In this document: in pieces, positions 1 to 9,400 of the stretch
Numbering within the stretch: position 1 is the stretch's first letter
How the letters are laid out: every line of letters starts with the position of its first letter
Assembly (NCBI GenBank): GCA_049424465.1
Contig: JBMSSR010000112.1
Span: 1 to 9,400 of the forward strand
Length of the DNA: 9,400 bases
Direction of reading: 5' to 3'
DNA from: UBA668 sp049424465
GTDB taxonomy: Bacteria > Actinomycetota > Acidimicrobiia > Acidimicrobiales > Ilumatobacteraceae
Made by a program: the position numbers and the translations under genes
Notes under the pieces: model-generated
Seen by the model: only the letters and a program-made list of their open reading frames with translations
The model's database searches: none
What the model was told of the DNA's origin: nothing

Positions 1-8
1 TCGGCCAC

Positions 9-14
9 TAGCCT
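9..14 (+). promoter_or_regulatory. Candidate -10 element of lhr
   Basis: The hexamer TAGCCT fits the actinobacterial TANNNT -10 pattern and ends 6 bases before the GTG start of lhr. A transcript would then begin at or next to the start codon, giving a leaderless mRNA. No Shine-Dalgarno sequence is visible in the 20 bases upstream. The -35 region lies outside the window, so this rests on the hexamer, its spacing and its likeness to the two promoters near 6920 and 6970. The first three bases also form an in-frame TAG stop, which limits how far upstream lhr can start. Confidence 0.35.
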
Positions 15-20
15 CCCGCT

Positions 21-4538
<4,518 letters not shown>

Positions 4539-4540
4539 CG

Positions 4541-4569
4541 CGACCCGGCGCGGCCCACCGCACAGGTCG
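4541..4569. terminator. Possible two-way terminator hairpin between convergent genes
   Basis: The gap between the lhr and tetR stop codons is almost filled by nested inverted repeats. CGACC (4541-4545) pairs with GGTCG (4565-4569), and GCGG (4550-4553) pairs with CCGC (4558-4561) around a 4-base loop. The two stems are separated by a 4-by-3 internal loop. There is no T tract on either strand, so this is not a textbook intrinsic terminator. Its place between convergent genes is the main support. Confidence 0.3.
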
Positions 4570-5157
4570 TCAGGGGTTGCGGTGGACGACGCGCAGTCCG
4601 GCCCACGCCAGGTCGGCGATCTGCTGGCCGAGCAGGTCGGGGTCGAACCGCGTGCCCTGCTCGACGAGGTGCCGGCTCACGCCCTCGGCGAGGCCGACGA
4701 GGCCCTGCGCGAGGGTTCGCTGGTGCTCGGGGTCGATGTCGGCCGCGATGAGCGGCGCGATCGCAGTGGCGGTCTCGGCGGTGATGCGCCGGATCGTGGT
4801 GGTCGACTCCTCGTCACGGTTCGCGCGCGAACCGAAGAGCAGCAGGAACGCATCGTGGTCGTCGGCCACCCAGCGGAAGTACGCGCGGAACCCGCGCTCG
4901 GTCTGCTGCTTGCCGCTGGTGGCACCGTCGACGGCGGCGGCGATCGCGGCCCGCAGCCTGGTGCCGGCCTCCTCGAGCAGCGCCTGGTAGAGCTGCTGCT
5001 TGCTGTCGAAGTGCTGGTACAGCACGGGCTTGGTGACCCCGACAGCCTCGGCCACGTCGTTCATCGACGTCGAGTGGAAGCCGTGCTGCGCGAACACGCG
5101 CACCGCGACGTCGAGGATCTGCTCGCGTCGGGCCGAGGCGGTGAGTCGCACGTTCAT
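4570..5157 (-). CDS. TetR/AcrR-family transcriptional repressor
   Basis: A 195-residue protein of typical TetR length, predicted to be a dimeric, ligand-released DNA-binding repressor. The N-terminal helix-turn-helix domain spans about residues 8-55. Its start is REQILDVAVRVFAQHGF, its centre is MNDVAEAVGVTKPVLYQHF, and DSKQQLYQAL opens helix 4; all three are hallmarks of the family. The rest (60-195) is the variable helical ligand-binding and dimer domain, so the effector cannot be named. The ATG at 5157 fits the family N-terminus. No Shine-Dalgarno sequence precedes it; a perfect palindrome at 5156-5181 abuts and overlaps it instead, which implies autorepression and perhaps a near-leaderless message. 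It lies downstream of the sortase operon on the same strand, 60 bases from the small membrane protein gene, and converges with lhr. No transporter or enzyme gene is next to it, so its other targets are unknown. Confidence 0.93.
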   Translation of the reverse strand: MNVRLTASARREQILDVAVRVFAQHGFHSTSMNDVAEAVGVTKPVLYQHFDSKQQLYQALLEEAGTRLRAAIAAAVDGATSGKQQTERGFRAYFRWVADDHDAFLLLFGSRANRDEESTTTIRRITAETATAIAPLIAADIDPEHQRTLAQGLVGLAEGVSRHLVEQGTRFDPDLLGQQIADLAWAGLRVVHRNP

Positions 5158-5181
5158 ACGGTTACCCGAGGGTAACCGTAT
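5156..5181. promoter_or_regulatory. TetR-type operator: perfect 12-bp inverted repeat over the tetR start
   Basis: Arms atacggttaccc and gggtaaccgtat are exact reverse complements separated by only 2 bases (GA). The repeat covers the first two bases of the repressor's ATG (read on the minus strand) and extends upstream. On the minus strand its centre contains TACCCT (5169-5174), a TANNNT-type -10 hexamer 11 bases before the ATG. A bound TetR dimer would therefore cover the promoter and the start codon of its own gene. Length, symmetry and position are typical of TetR-family operators. I saw no second copy of the arm sequence in the window. Confidence 0.8.
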
Positions 5182-5183
5182 TT

Positions 5184-5205
5184 CTGCCGTGCCCGACCAC
5201 GGCGG
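5184..5205 (-). terminator. G+C-rich hairpin after the sortase operon
   Basis: GCCGTG (5186-5191) and CACGGC (5198-5203) form a perfect 6-base stem around a 6-base loop. A T-G wobble and a C-G pair extend it to 5184-5205. On the minus strand it begins 12 bases after the stop codon of the small membrane protein gene. The bases after it are AAATACGG rather than a T run, so it would be a tract-less terminator at best. It could also be a chance hairpin in GC-rich DNA, or part of the tetR promoter region. Confidence 0.3.
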
Positions 5206-5217
5206 TGACGGCGTCGG

Positions 5218-5490
5218 TCAGAGTCCGCGTTCGCGGTCGTCGCGCTCGGCGGCCTTGACGGCGTAGCCGAGCACGATCGACGGTGCGAGCAGCACCGAAC
5301 CGATGACCAGCGAACCGATCACGATGCCCGACACCGCACCGTTGAACGACACGGCGAAACCGATGACGAACGTCGCCACGGCGAGGGCGAGGAACAGATA
5401 CCCCACGCGGTTGGCGAGCAGGGTGTACCGGGCGACGACGGCGCGGCGCTGTCGCACCGGGTCGTCGGTGTGGTTCGTCGGCGTCGGCAT
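5218..5490 (-). CDS. Small two-helix membrane protein, unknown function
   Basis: A 90-residue protein that I do not recognise. A polar N-terminus (1-28, rich in Asp, Arg and Thr) is followed by two hydrophobic segments at about 29-49 and 53-76. The first begins near VGYLFLALAVATFVIGF and the second near SGIVIGSLVIGSVLLAP; Gly-rich stretches suggest tight helix packing. A charged tail KAAERDDRERGL ends it. Both termini are probably cytoplasmic. It is co-transcribed with the sortase: the sortase TGA overlaps this ATG by one base. A GTG one codon earlier would give a 4-base GTGA overlap, so the start could be either. An accessory or structural role beside the sortase is a guess from position only. 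The open frame extends further upstream, but that part overlaps the sortase frame and has a different, non-membrane composition. Confidence 0.72.
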   Translation of the reverse strand: MPTPTNHTDDPVRQRRAVVARYTLLANRVGYLFLALAVATFVIGFAVSFNGAVSGIVIGSLVIGSVLLAPSIVLGYAVKAAERDDRERGL

Positions 5491-6911
5491 CACAGACCCG
5501 GCGGCAGCAGCCGGACGACGTTCTCGTAGAAGAAGTACAGGGTCAGCACCAGGGGTACCGCGCCGCTGGCGAACACGACCCACAGGCGACGCATCGAACG
5601 GCCGAAGAGCCATGCGCCGAGCGCCACCGCCAACGCCGTGACGCCCCATCCGACGACGTGCGGGATCGCTGCGGTGTCGTCGAACCAGCCTGCCGAGAAG
5701 GCATCACTGCGCTGCCCCAGTTCGTCGCTGCCCGGGAGCACGACACCGGGCACGCTGCCCTGCGTGACGTCGATCTCGGTGACGCCGTCGCCGTCCTGGT
5801 ACACCTCGGGCTTGGGCAGCACGTCGGGGGCTGCGTAGATCTGGTCGGATTCGTCGCTGCGGAGCTGAGCGCGGATGACGAGGCGGGCGCTCGCCGAGTA
5901 CGCCGGGGTGCAGGTGACGAGCGTCAGGGTCGGCTTGTTGCGGTCGCGGGTCGGGACGACCGCGTTGTAGTCGGACGGCGACACCACGAGCGACTCGGTG
6001 ACCTCCCACACGTGGCGGCCGAGCGCCGTGACGGTGACGATCTCGTCACCGGTCTCGAGCTTGTCGAGGTCGAAGAACGGCTGGCCGTGCGTCGTGCGGT
6101 GGCCGGCGATGGCGGCGTTGCCGAGCTGGCCGGGCAGGACGGTCTCGCGGAAGTGGCCCGGACCCAGCTTGAGGTCGGCCGCCTTCACACCCTGCACGAA
6201 CGTCCAGTCGACGTCGATCGAGGGGATCTGGATCTTGCCGAGCGGCGTGCCGCTGGGCACGTTCGGCGCGATCGGGGCCGGCGGCAACTGCGGGATCGTC
6301 GATTCGGTCGATTCGGTCGGCTCGACAGGCACGCTGCTGTCGACCGACGACGGGACAGTGGTCGTGGTGGTCGTGGTGACAACGGTGGAGACGCTGGCGA
6401 GGATCTCGTCCAGCTCGCGCTCGAGCTCGGCCTGTGCCTGGGCGGTGCCGATACCGGTGCCCCACAGCTCGAACGCGACGAGGCCGAACAACAGCAGGCC
6501 GAGGGTGATGAGCGTCCGACCGATACCGCCGACCACCCAGCGCCAGTCGTGCGGGGGTTGGGCGCGCTCGAAGTAGGGCAGACGGCGGCGCACGCTGGGC
6601 ATCGACGCGATGTCGGGCCATTCGAGCTCGTCGAGCGACTCGACGTCGAGGTCGACGTCGTCGGTTTCGTCCGCCGCGTCGTGGGCGGCGGAGCGGGGCG
6701 ACGTGTCGATGACGATGGTGGTGACGGGAGACGGGGCGCGACCGGGGTCGCTCGCCTCGGCCTCGGGTGCGGCGTCCTCGCCGGTGTCGGTCTCCGGCTC
6801 GTCAGGCGACTCGGCACCAGCGCCGGTCGGGTCGTCGACCGGGTCCGCAGTGCCGTCGGCAACGGGCTCGGAGGGGTCGGCGTCGTCGGGGCGACCGAGG
6901 TCGTCGTTCAC
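5490..6911 (-). CDS. Class E-like sortase with acidic N-terminal region
   Basis: Sortases are membrane-anchored cysteine transpeptidases that cleave a sorting signal on exported proteins and join them to the cell wall or to each other. Counting from the GTG at 6911 (473 residues): residues 1-110 are acidic, Pro-rich and probably cytoplasmic. A transmembrane helix lies at about 127-151. A helix and Thr/Ser/Pro linker follow (about 155-220, with seven Thr in a row at 179-185). The sortase barrel spans about 221-350. Its catalytic residues are visible: His271 in IAGHRTTHG, Cys334 in TLVTCTPAY and Arg343 in SARLVIRAQL. The TLVTC motif and the absence of a cleavable signal peptide fit class E of actinobacteria. 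Two more hydrophobic helices (about 415-436 and 443-463) close the protein; most class E sortases lack them. The open frame continues to a TTG at 6968, but the GTG at 6911 is preferred because TAGCGT lies 8 bases upstream. Its substrates are not in the window. Confidence 0.9.
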   Translation of the reverse strand: MNDDLGRPDDADPSEPVADGTADPVDDPTGAGAESPDEPETDTGEDAAPEAEASDPGRAPSPVTTIVIDTSPRSAAHDAADETDDVDLDVESLDELEWPDIASMPSVRRRLPYFERAQPPHDWRWVVGGIGRTLITLGLLLFGLVAFELWGTGIGTAQAQAELERELDEILASVSTVVTTTTTTTVPSSVDSSVPVEPTESTESTIPQLPPAPIAPNVPSGTPLGKIQIPSIDVDWTFVQGVKAADLKLGPGHFRETVLPGQLGNAAIAGHRTTHGQPFFDLDKLETGDEIVTVTALGRHVWEVTESLVVSPSDYNAVVPTRDRNKPTLTLVTCTPAYSASARLVIRAQLRSDESDQIYAAPDVLPKPEVYQDGDGVTEIDVTQGSVPGVVLPGSDELGQRSDAFSAGWFDDTAAIPHVVGWGVTALAVALGAWLFGRSMRRLWVVFASGAVPLVLTLYFFYENVVRLLPPGL

Positions 6912-6919
6912 GCTCGGCG

Positions 6920-6925
6920 ACGCTA
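6920..6925 (-). promoter_or_regulatory. Candidate -10 element of the sortase operon
   Basis: On the minus strand this reads TAGCGT and ends 8 bases before the GTG at 6911. It matches the TANNNT consensus, and the spacing places the transcript start at or within a few bases of the start codon. No Shine-Dalgarno sequence lies between the hexamer and the GTG. No good -35 hexamer is seen. The identical hexamer and spacing on the other strand, upstream of ccmA, strengthens the call. Confidence 0.45.
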
Positions 6926-6969
6926 TCGGAGGCCGGGTCACGCACGGTGTCGCCGGATGGCACGGCAAC

Positions 6970-6975
6970 TAGCGT
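6970..6975 (+). promoter_or_regulatory. Candidate -10 element of the ccm operon
   Basis: TAGCGT ends 8 bases before the ccmA GTG at 6984, the same hexamer and spacing as in the divergent sortase promoter. A GGAGG at 6976-6980 lies only 3 bases from the GTG. That is too close for a good ribosome site, and it would fall at or before the predicted transcript start. The message may therefore be leaderless, or the real promoter may be further upstream and GGAGG may serve as a poor ribosome site. The two hexamers are 44 bases apart, so their -35 regions would overlap in the middle. Confidence 0.42.
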
Positions 6976-6983
6976 GGAGGTCC

Positions 6984-7625
6984 GTGGAACCAGTCATCCG
7001 TCTCGTCGACGTGGTGGCAGTCGTCGGTGGGTTTCCCGTGCTGGCCGGGGCGTCGCTCGAGGTCCGGCAGGGAGAGATCGTGCTGCTCAGCGGGCCGAAC
7101 GGTGCGGGCAAGACCTCGTTGCTGCGGGTGTGCGCCGGGTTGCTGCCGGTCGAGCGGGGCGACGCACAGGTCGCTGGCGTCGACCTGGTCGTCGACCGCT
7201 GGGCCGTGCGATCCAGGGTGGGCCTGCTGGGCCACGCCAACGGCCTGTATCACGACCTCACCGTCGCCGACAACGTTGCGTTCTGGGGTGCCACCGTGGG
7301 CGCGACGGCCGACGAGGTGGGTGCGGCGATGCGACGGCTCGGCCTTGCCGAGCGGCTCGCCGGGGTGCCGGTCGGTCGCCTCAGCGCCGGCCAACGCCGC
7401 CGCACCGCGCTGGCGTGCCGGGTGGGCCGCCGGGCATAGGTGTGGTTGCTGGACGAGCCGCACGCCGGCCTCGATGCCGAAGGTCGCGACGAGCTCGATG
7501 CAACGCTTCGCGAGGCGGCAGCGTCGGGCGCGACCGTCATCGTGGCCAGCCACGAGCACGAGCGGGCCGGCTCGTTGGCATCGCGTGTCGTCACCGTGGT
7601 GGGCGGTCAGGTGCGTGCAGCGTGA
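6984..7625 (+). pseudogene. ccmA: ccmA, haem-exporter ATPase, interrupted by an in-frame TAG
   Basis: CcmA is the ATPase of the CcmABCD complex, whose ATP hydrolysis releases holo-CcmE from CcmC during System I cytochrome c maturation. From the GTG at 6984 the frame encodes Walker A GPNGAGKT (37-44), LLGHANGLYHDLT (81-93) in the Q-loop region and the signature LSAGQ (133-137). It then stops at a TAG (codon 152, 7437-7439). The same frame continues without another stop to a TGA at 7623-7625. That part encodes Walker B WLLDEP, D-loop AGLD and the H-loop His in ASHEH. Read through, it gives 213 residues, the normal CcmA length. One base change, GAG to TAG, would explain the break. The first fragment (151 residues) lacks Walker B and cannot hydrolyse ATP alone. 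The second (61 residues) could start at the GTG at 7440, but has no Shine-Dalgarno sequence. This could be a true mutation, a sequencing error or, less likely, stop-codon readthrough. Family assignment is firm because ccmB, ccmC and ccmD follow. Confidence 0.88.
7437..7439 (+). other. In-frame amber codon inside ccmA
   Basis: The codons here run CGG GCA TAG GTG TGG TTG CTG GAC, translating as RRA-stop-VWLLD. In CcmA relatives this is the short stretch just before Walker B, where a charged or polar residue usually stands. No shift of frame is needed to join the two halves. The lhr, tetR, small membrane protein, sortase, ccmB, ccmC and ccmD genes and the ccmA frame itself all end in TGA, so the window gives no independent proof of how this organism reads TAG. 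Confidence 0.92.
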
Positions 7626-7656
7626 GCGCGCACGGTGGTGTCGCACCACGCGCTGC

Positions 7657-7661
7657 GGAGG
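7657..7661 (+). promoter_or_regulatory. Shine-Dalgarno site that sets the ccmB start
   Basis: GGAGG lies 8 bases before the GTG at 7670 and is the best-placed ribosome site I saw in the window. It favours 7670 over the upstream in-frame GTG at 7622, which overlaps the ccmA stop as GTGA but has no comparable site. Confidence 0.6.
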
Positions 7662-7669
7662 TCTGGCGC

Positions 7670-8338
7670 GTGGCGAGACTGGTGGCGGCCAAGGACCTGC
7701 GCATCGAGTGGCGCAGTCGGGTGATCGTCAACCAGGTCGTGCCCTTCGCCGTGCTGGTGATGATCACGTTCGCGTTCGCGCTGGACAGCGAGTCGGTGCT
7801 CGAGCGGGTGGCCCCGGGGCTGGTGTGGCTCGCGGCGCTGTTCGCGCTGATGGTGGTGGTGCAGCGGTCCTTCGCCCTCGAATCGGCGGACGGCGCGCTC
7901 GACGCCCTTCGCGTGGCCGGCGTGCGGCCCAGCGGGTTGTTCGTCGGCAAGGCGCTCGCACTCTTCGTCCAGCTCATCGTGCTCGAGGTGGCGCTGCTGC
8001 TGGCGGCCGTGGTCTTCTACCGCACCGACCTGCGTGCCGGGGGCATCGTGCTCTTGGTCACGACTGCGTGCTCCGCTACCACCGGTCTGGCGTGCGTGGG
8101 TACGCTCTATGGCGGTCTCGCCTCCGGGGCCAGAGGGCGCGACACGCTGCTGCCGCTCCTCCTGCTCCCGGTGGTGGCACCCGTCCTCATCGGTGCAACT
8201 CGGGCGACCGAGTCGGCTCTCGGCACCCGCGGTGCCACCCCGGGCGAGGGTTGGGCCGGGATCGGCCTGCTCGCGCTGTTCGCCGTGGCATTCGGTGTCG
8301 GTGGCTCGCTCGCCTTCGGCTCGCTGATCGACGAATGA
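7670..8338 (+). CDS. ccmB: Haem exporter membrane protein CcmB
   Basis: CcmB is the six-helix membrane subunit paired with CcmA in the CcmABCD complex of System I cytochrome c maturation. From the GTG at 7670 the protein has 222 residues, matching the family's usual length of about 220. It begins MARLVAAKDLRIEWRSR, the conserved amphipathic N-terminus of CcmB. Hydrophobic segments follow at about 23-38, 49-64, 96-117, 123-147, 160-176 and 195-216. The family stretch QRSFALESADGALDALR lies between the second and third. The alternative GTG at 7622 would add 16 residues and overlap the ccmA TGA, which would couple the two genes; the GGAGG at 7657 argues for the shorter form. ccmC begins 7 bases after the stop. 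If translation of ccmB depends on ribosomes leaving ccmA, the TAG inside ccmA would reduce it. Confidence 0.9.
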   Translation: MARLVAAKDLRIEWRSRVIVNQVVPFAVLVMITFAFALDSESVLERVAPGLVWLAALFALMVVVQRSFALESADGALDALRVAGVRPSGLFVGKALALFVQLIVLEVALLLAAVVFYRTDLRAGGIVLLVTTACSATTGLACVGTLYGGLASGARGRDTLLPLLLLPVVAPVLIGATRATESALGTRGATPGEGWAGIGLLALFAVAFGVGGSLAFGSLIDE

Positions 8339-8345
8339 ACCGAAC

Positions 8346-9113
8346 ATGACTGCCACCACCCCCGCCCCCTCGCAGTCGGCCCGCCGCACCGCGGCGACCC
8401 GTCGGCCGACCTCCACCCCGTTCACGCGGGCGCTCGGTGTCGCCGTCGCAACGGGTCTCGTTGCGCTCGTCGTCCTCGGCCTCATCGCGTCACCCGACGA
8501 CAAGGTGCAGGGCGACGCCGTGCGCAACATGTACATCCACGTGCCGTCGGCCTGGCTCGCCTACCTGGCGTTCATCGTCACGGGTGTGGCGAGCGGCGCC
8601 TATCTGTATCCGCGGACGCGCAGCCTGACGTGGGACCGCATCGCCGGGGCGAGCGCCGAGGTCGGTGTGCTGTTCATGGGCGTCACGCTGGTGACGGGCA
8701 GCCTGTGGGGACGTATCACCTGGGGTACCTACTGGACGTGGGACTCGCGCCTCACCACCACGGCATTCCTGTTCGTCACGTTCATCGGCTACCTCGCCGT
8801 GCGCGATCTCGGTGGCACGCACCACCAACGGGCGCGTCGATCGTCGGTGCTCGCACTGCTGTCGGTGCTGGAGGTGCCGCTCGTGCACTTCAGCGTGATG
8901 TGGTGGCGGCCTCTGCACCAGGGCCAGAGCGTGCGCAACAACGAACTCGAGAACCTGATGCTGTTCACGCTGTTCCTCGGCATCGTCACCTTCACGCTGC
9001 TGTACGTGTGGCTGGTGCTGCATCGACAGCGGGTGCTCGCCATGGACGACATGGTCGCCGAGCGCGGCCTCGACGCGGCGCTCGCCGAGCGACGCCGCGA
9101 GGGCGCGTCATGA
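8346..9113 (+). CDS. ccmC: Haem-handling membrane protein CcmC
   Basis: CcmC holds haem at the outer face of the membrane and passes it to CcmE. The 255-residue protein contains the defining tryptophan-rich motif WGTYWTWD (126-133). It also has the two external histidines that serve as haem axial ligands in the family: His65 in MYIHVPSAW and His181 in PLVHFSVMWW. Six hydrophobic helices fall at about 30-48, 67-87, 103-120, 137-153, 167-184 and 203-225. The first 28 residues are a polar, Thr/Pro/Arg-rich cytoplasmic extension longer than in E. coli, and the C-terminus is a charged tail. The ATG at 8346 follows the ccmB stop by 7 bases and no strong Shine-Dalgarno sequence is seen, so translation is probably coupled. 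The ccmD start overlaps the ccmC stop as ATGA. CcmF is a larger relative with the WWD motif, but its length and extra helices are absent here. Confidence 0.96.
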   Translation: MTATTPAPSQSARRTAATRRPTSTPFTRALGVAVATGLVALVVLGLIASPDDKVQGDAVRNMYIHVPSAWLAYLAFIVTGVASGAYLYPRTRSLTWDRIAGASAEVGVLFMGVTLVTGSLWGRITWGTYWTWDSRLTTTAFLFVTFIGYLAVRDLGGTHHQRARRSSVLALLSVLEVPLVHFSVMWWRPLHQGQSVRNNELENLMLFTLFLGIVTFTLLYVWLVLHRQRVLAMDDMVAERGLDAALAERRREGAS

Positions 9114-9283
9114 CTGCCGTCTCGCTCGTGGGGGCCTCGATCGGTGGCATCGACAACGCCGGGCACGTGGTCGGCAGTTACGCCATCGTGCTGGGCGGCA
9201 TCGGTGTGTACGTCTGGCGGCTGTTCGCTCGTGCACGCCGCTCGGCCGCGCAGGTGCCCGCAGAGGACCGGCCGTGGACCTGA
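9110..9283 (+). CDS. ccmD: Small CcmD-like haem exporter subunit
   Basis: A 57-residue protein with one transmembrane helix at about 19-38 (HVVGSYAIVLGGIGVYVWRL), followed at once by a basic stretch FARARRSA. That is the CcmD layout: outside N-terminus, one helix containing a Ser-Tyr pair, and an Arg-rich cytoplasmic end. In E. coli CcmD stabilises CcmABC with holo-CcmE and is needed to release CcmE. Sequence conservation in this family is low, so the call rests on size, topology and position between ccmC and ccmE. The ATG overlaps the ccmC stop by 4 bases (ATGA), and GAGGG at 9099-9103 sits 6 bases upstream as a ribosome site. Confidence 0.72.
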   Translation: MTAVSLVGASIGGIDNAGHVVGSYAIVLGGIGVYVWRLFARARRSAAQVPAEDRPWT

Positions 9284-9400
9284 CACCGCGCGAGGTCGTG
9301 CCCACTGCGGTCGGCACCCGTCGGCGCCGCCCGTGGGCGGCAGTGGTCGTCCTGTTCGTCGTGCTCGGCATTCTGGTACAGGCGGCCAATCAGTACGCCG
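9274..9400 (+). CDS. ccmE: CcmE-like haem chaperone, N-terminal part only
   Basis: An open frame starts at a GTG within the last codons of ccmD (10-base overlap) and runs off the window end after 42 full codons. It begins MDLTPREVVP and has a basic patch TRRRRPW before a hydrophobic anchor (about residues 21-36). That is the N-terminal anchor topology of CcmE, the periplasm-facing chaperone that binds haem covalently through a His in its beta-barrel. The barrel and that His lie outside the window, so the call rests mostly on gene order and topology. GAGGA at 9263-9267, 6 bases before the GTG, supports the start. Another single-anchor ccm protein, such as a thioredoxin-like CcmG, is possible. 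Confidence 0.66.
   Translation, partial: MDLTPREVVPTAVGTRRRRPWAAVVVLFVVLGILVQAANQYA

Noticed and set aside
5491..5649. Upstream extension of the small membrane protein gene
   Set aside because: It lies wholly inside the sortase gene in a different frame. The ATG at 5490, touching the sortase stop, gives a compact protein with sensible topology.
6356..6382. Short tandem-like GTGGTC repeats
   Set aside because: They encode the seven-Thr run of the sortase stalk on the minus strand. This is ordinary low-complexity linker sequence, not a separate repeat element.
6912..6968. Longer sortase N-terminus from the TTG at 6968 or the GTG at 6941
   Set aside because: The added residues would cover the TAGCGT promoter hexamer at 6920-6925. 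No ribosome site precedes either codon, and TTG is a weak start.
5658..6983. Plus-strand open frame running through the sortase region into ccmA
   Set aside because: The part before 6984 is antisense to the sortase and reads as low-complexity Arg/Val/Gly/Asp sequence. Only the portion from the GTG at 6984 resembles a protein, CcmA.
6767..7621. Long upstream extension of the ccmB frame
   Set aside because: It overlaps ccmA and the sortase N-terminus in another frame and has an Arg/Gly-rich composition. CcmB similarity starts only at about 7670.

Overview
The window is GC-rich DNA (about 70% by eye) with tightly packed genes, many GTG starts and mostly TGA stops. A full-length Lhr helicase, a class E type sortase and a System I cytochrome c maturation (ccm) operon together suggest a high-GC actinobacterium. 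Most actinobacteria use System II for cytochrome c, so a System I operon points to a deep lineage such as Acidimicrobiia (Ilumatobacter-like). That placement is an inference from gene content, not a database result.

Left block (1-5181). A single 1505-residue Lhr-type DNA helicase fills 21-4538 on the plus strand. It converges with a TetR-family repressor gene (4570-5157, minus strand). The 31-base gap between them can fold into a hairpin. The repressor's start codon is overlapped by a perfect 12-base inverted repeat, which is very probably its own operator.

Middle block (5184-6925, minus strand). A sortase with a long acidic N-terminal region and a small two-helix membrane protein form a two-gene operon with overlapping stop and start codons. 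Its transcript runs towards the repressor gene, and a G+C-rich hairpin lies in the short gap.

Right block (6970-9400, plus strand). The genes ccmA, ccmB, ccmC, ccmD and the start of ccmE lie in the canonical order with short gaps or overlaps. They would make the haem exporter/handling module (CcmABCD) and the haem chaperone CcmE, which load haem onto c-type cytochromes outside the membrane. ccmA carries an in-frame TAG stop between its ABC signature motif and its Walker B motif, with the rest of the gene intact behind it. The operon therefore looks complete apart from one nonsense codon.

The sortase and ccm operons are divergent and share a 72-base intergenic region. On each strand the same hexamer, TAGCGT, lies 8 bases before a GTG start. 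This suggests paired, leaderless or nearly leaderless promoters. lhr has a similar TAGCCT hexamer 6 bases before its GTG. I found no CRISPR array, insertion sequence, tRNA or rRNA, and no gene set that looks like an undescribed system. There is no stretch over 300 bases without a gene.
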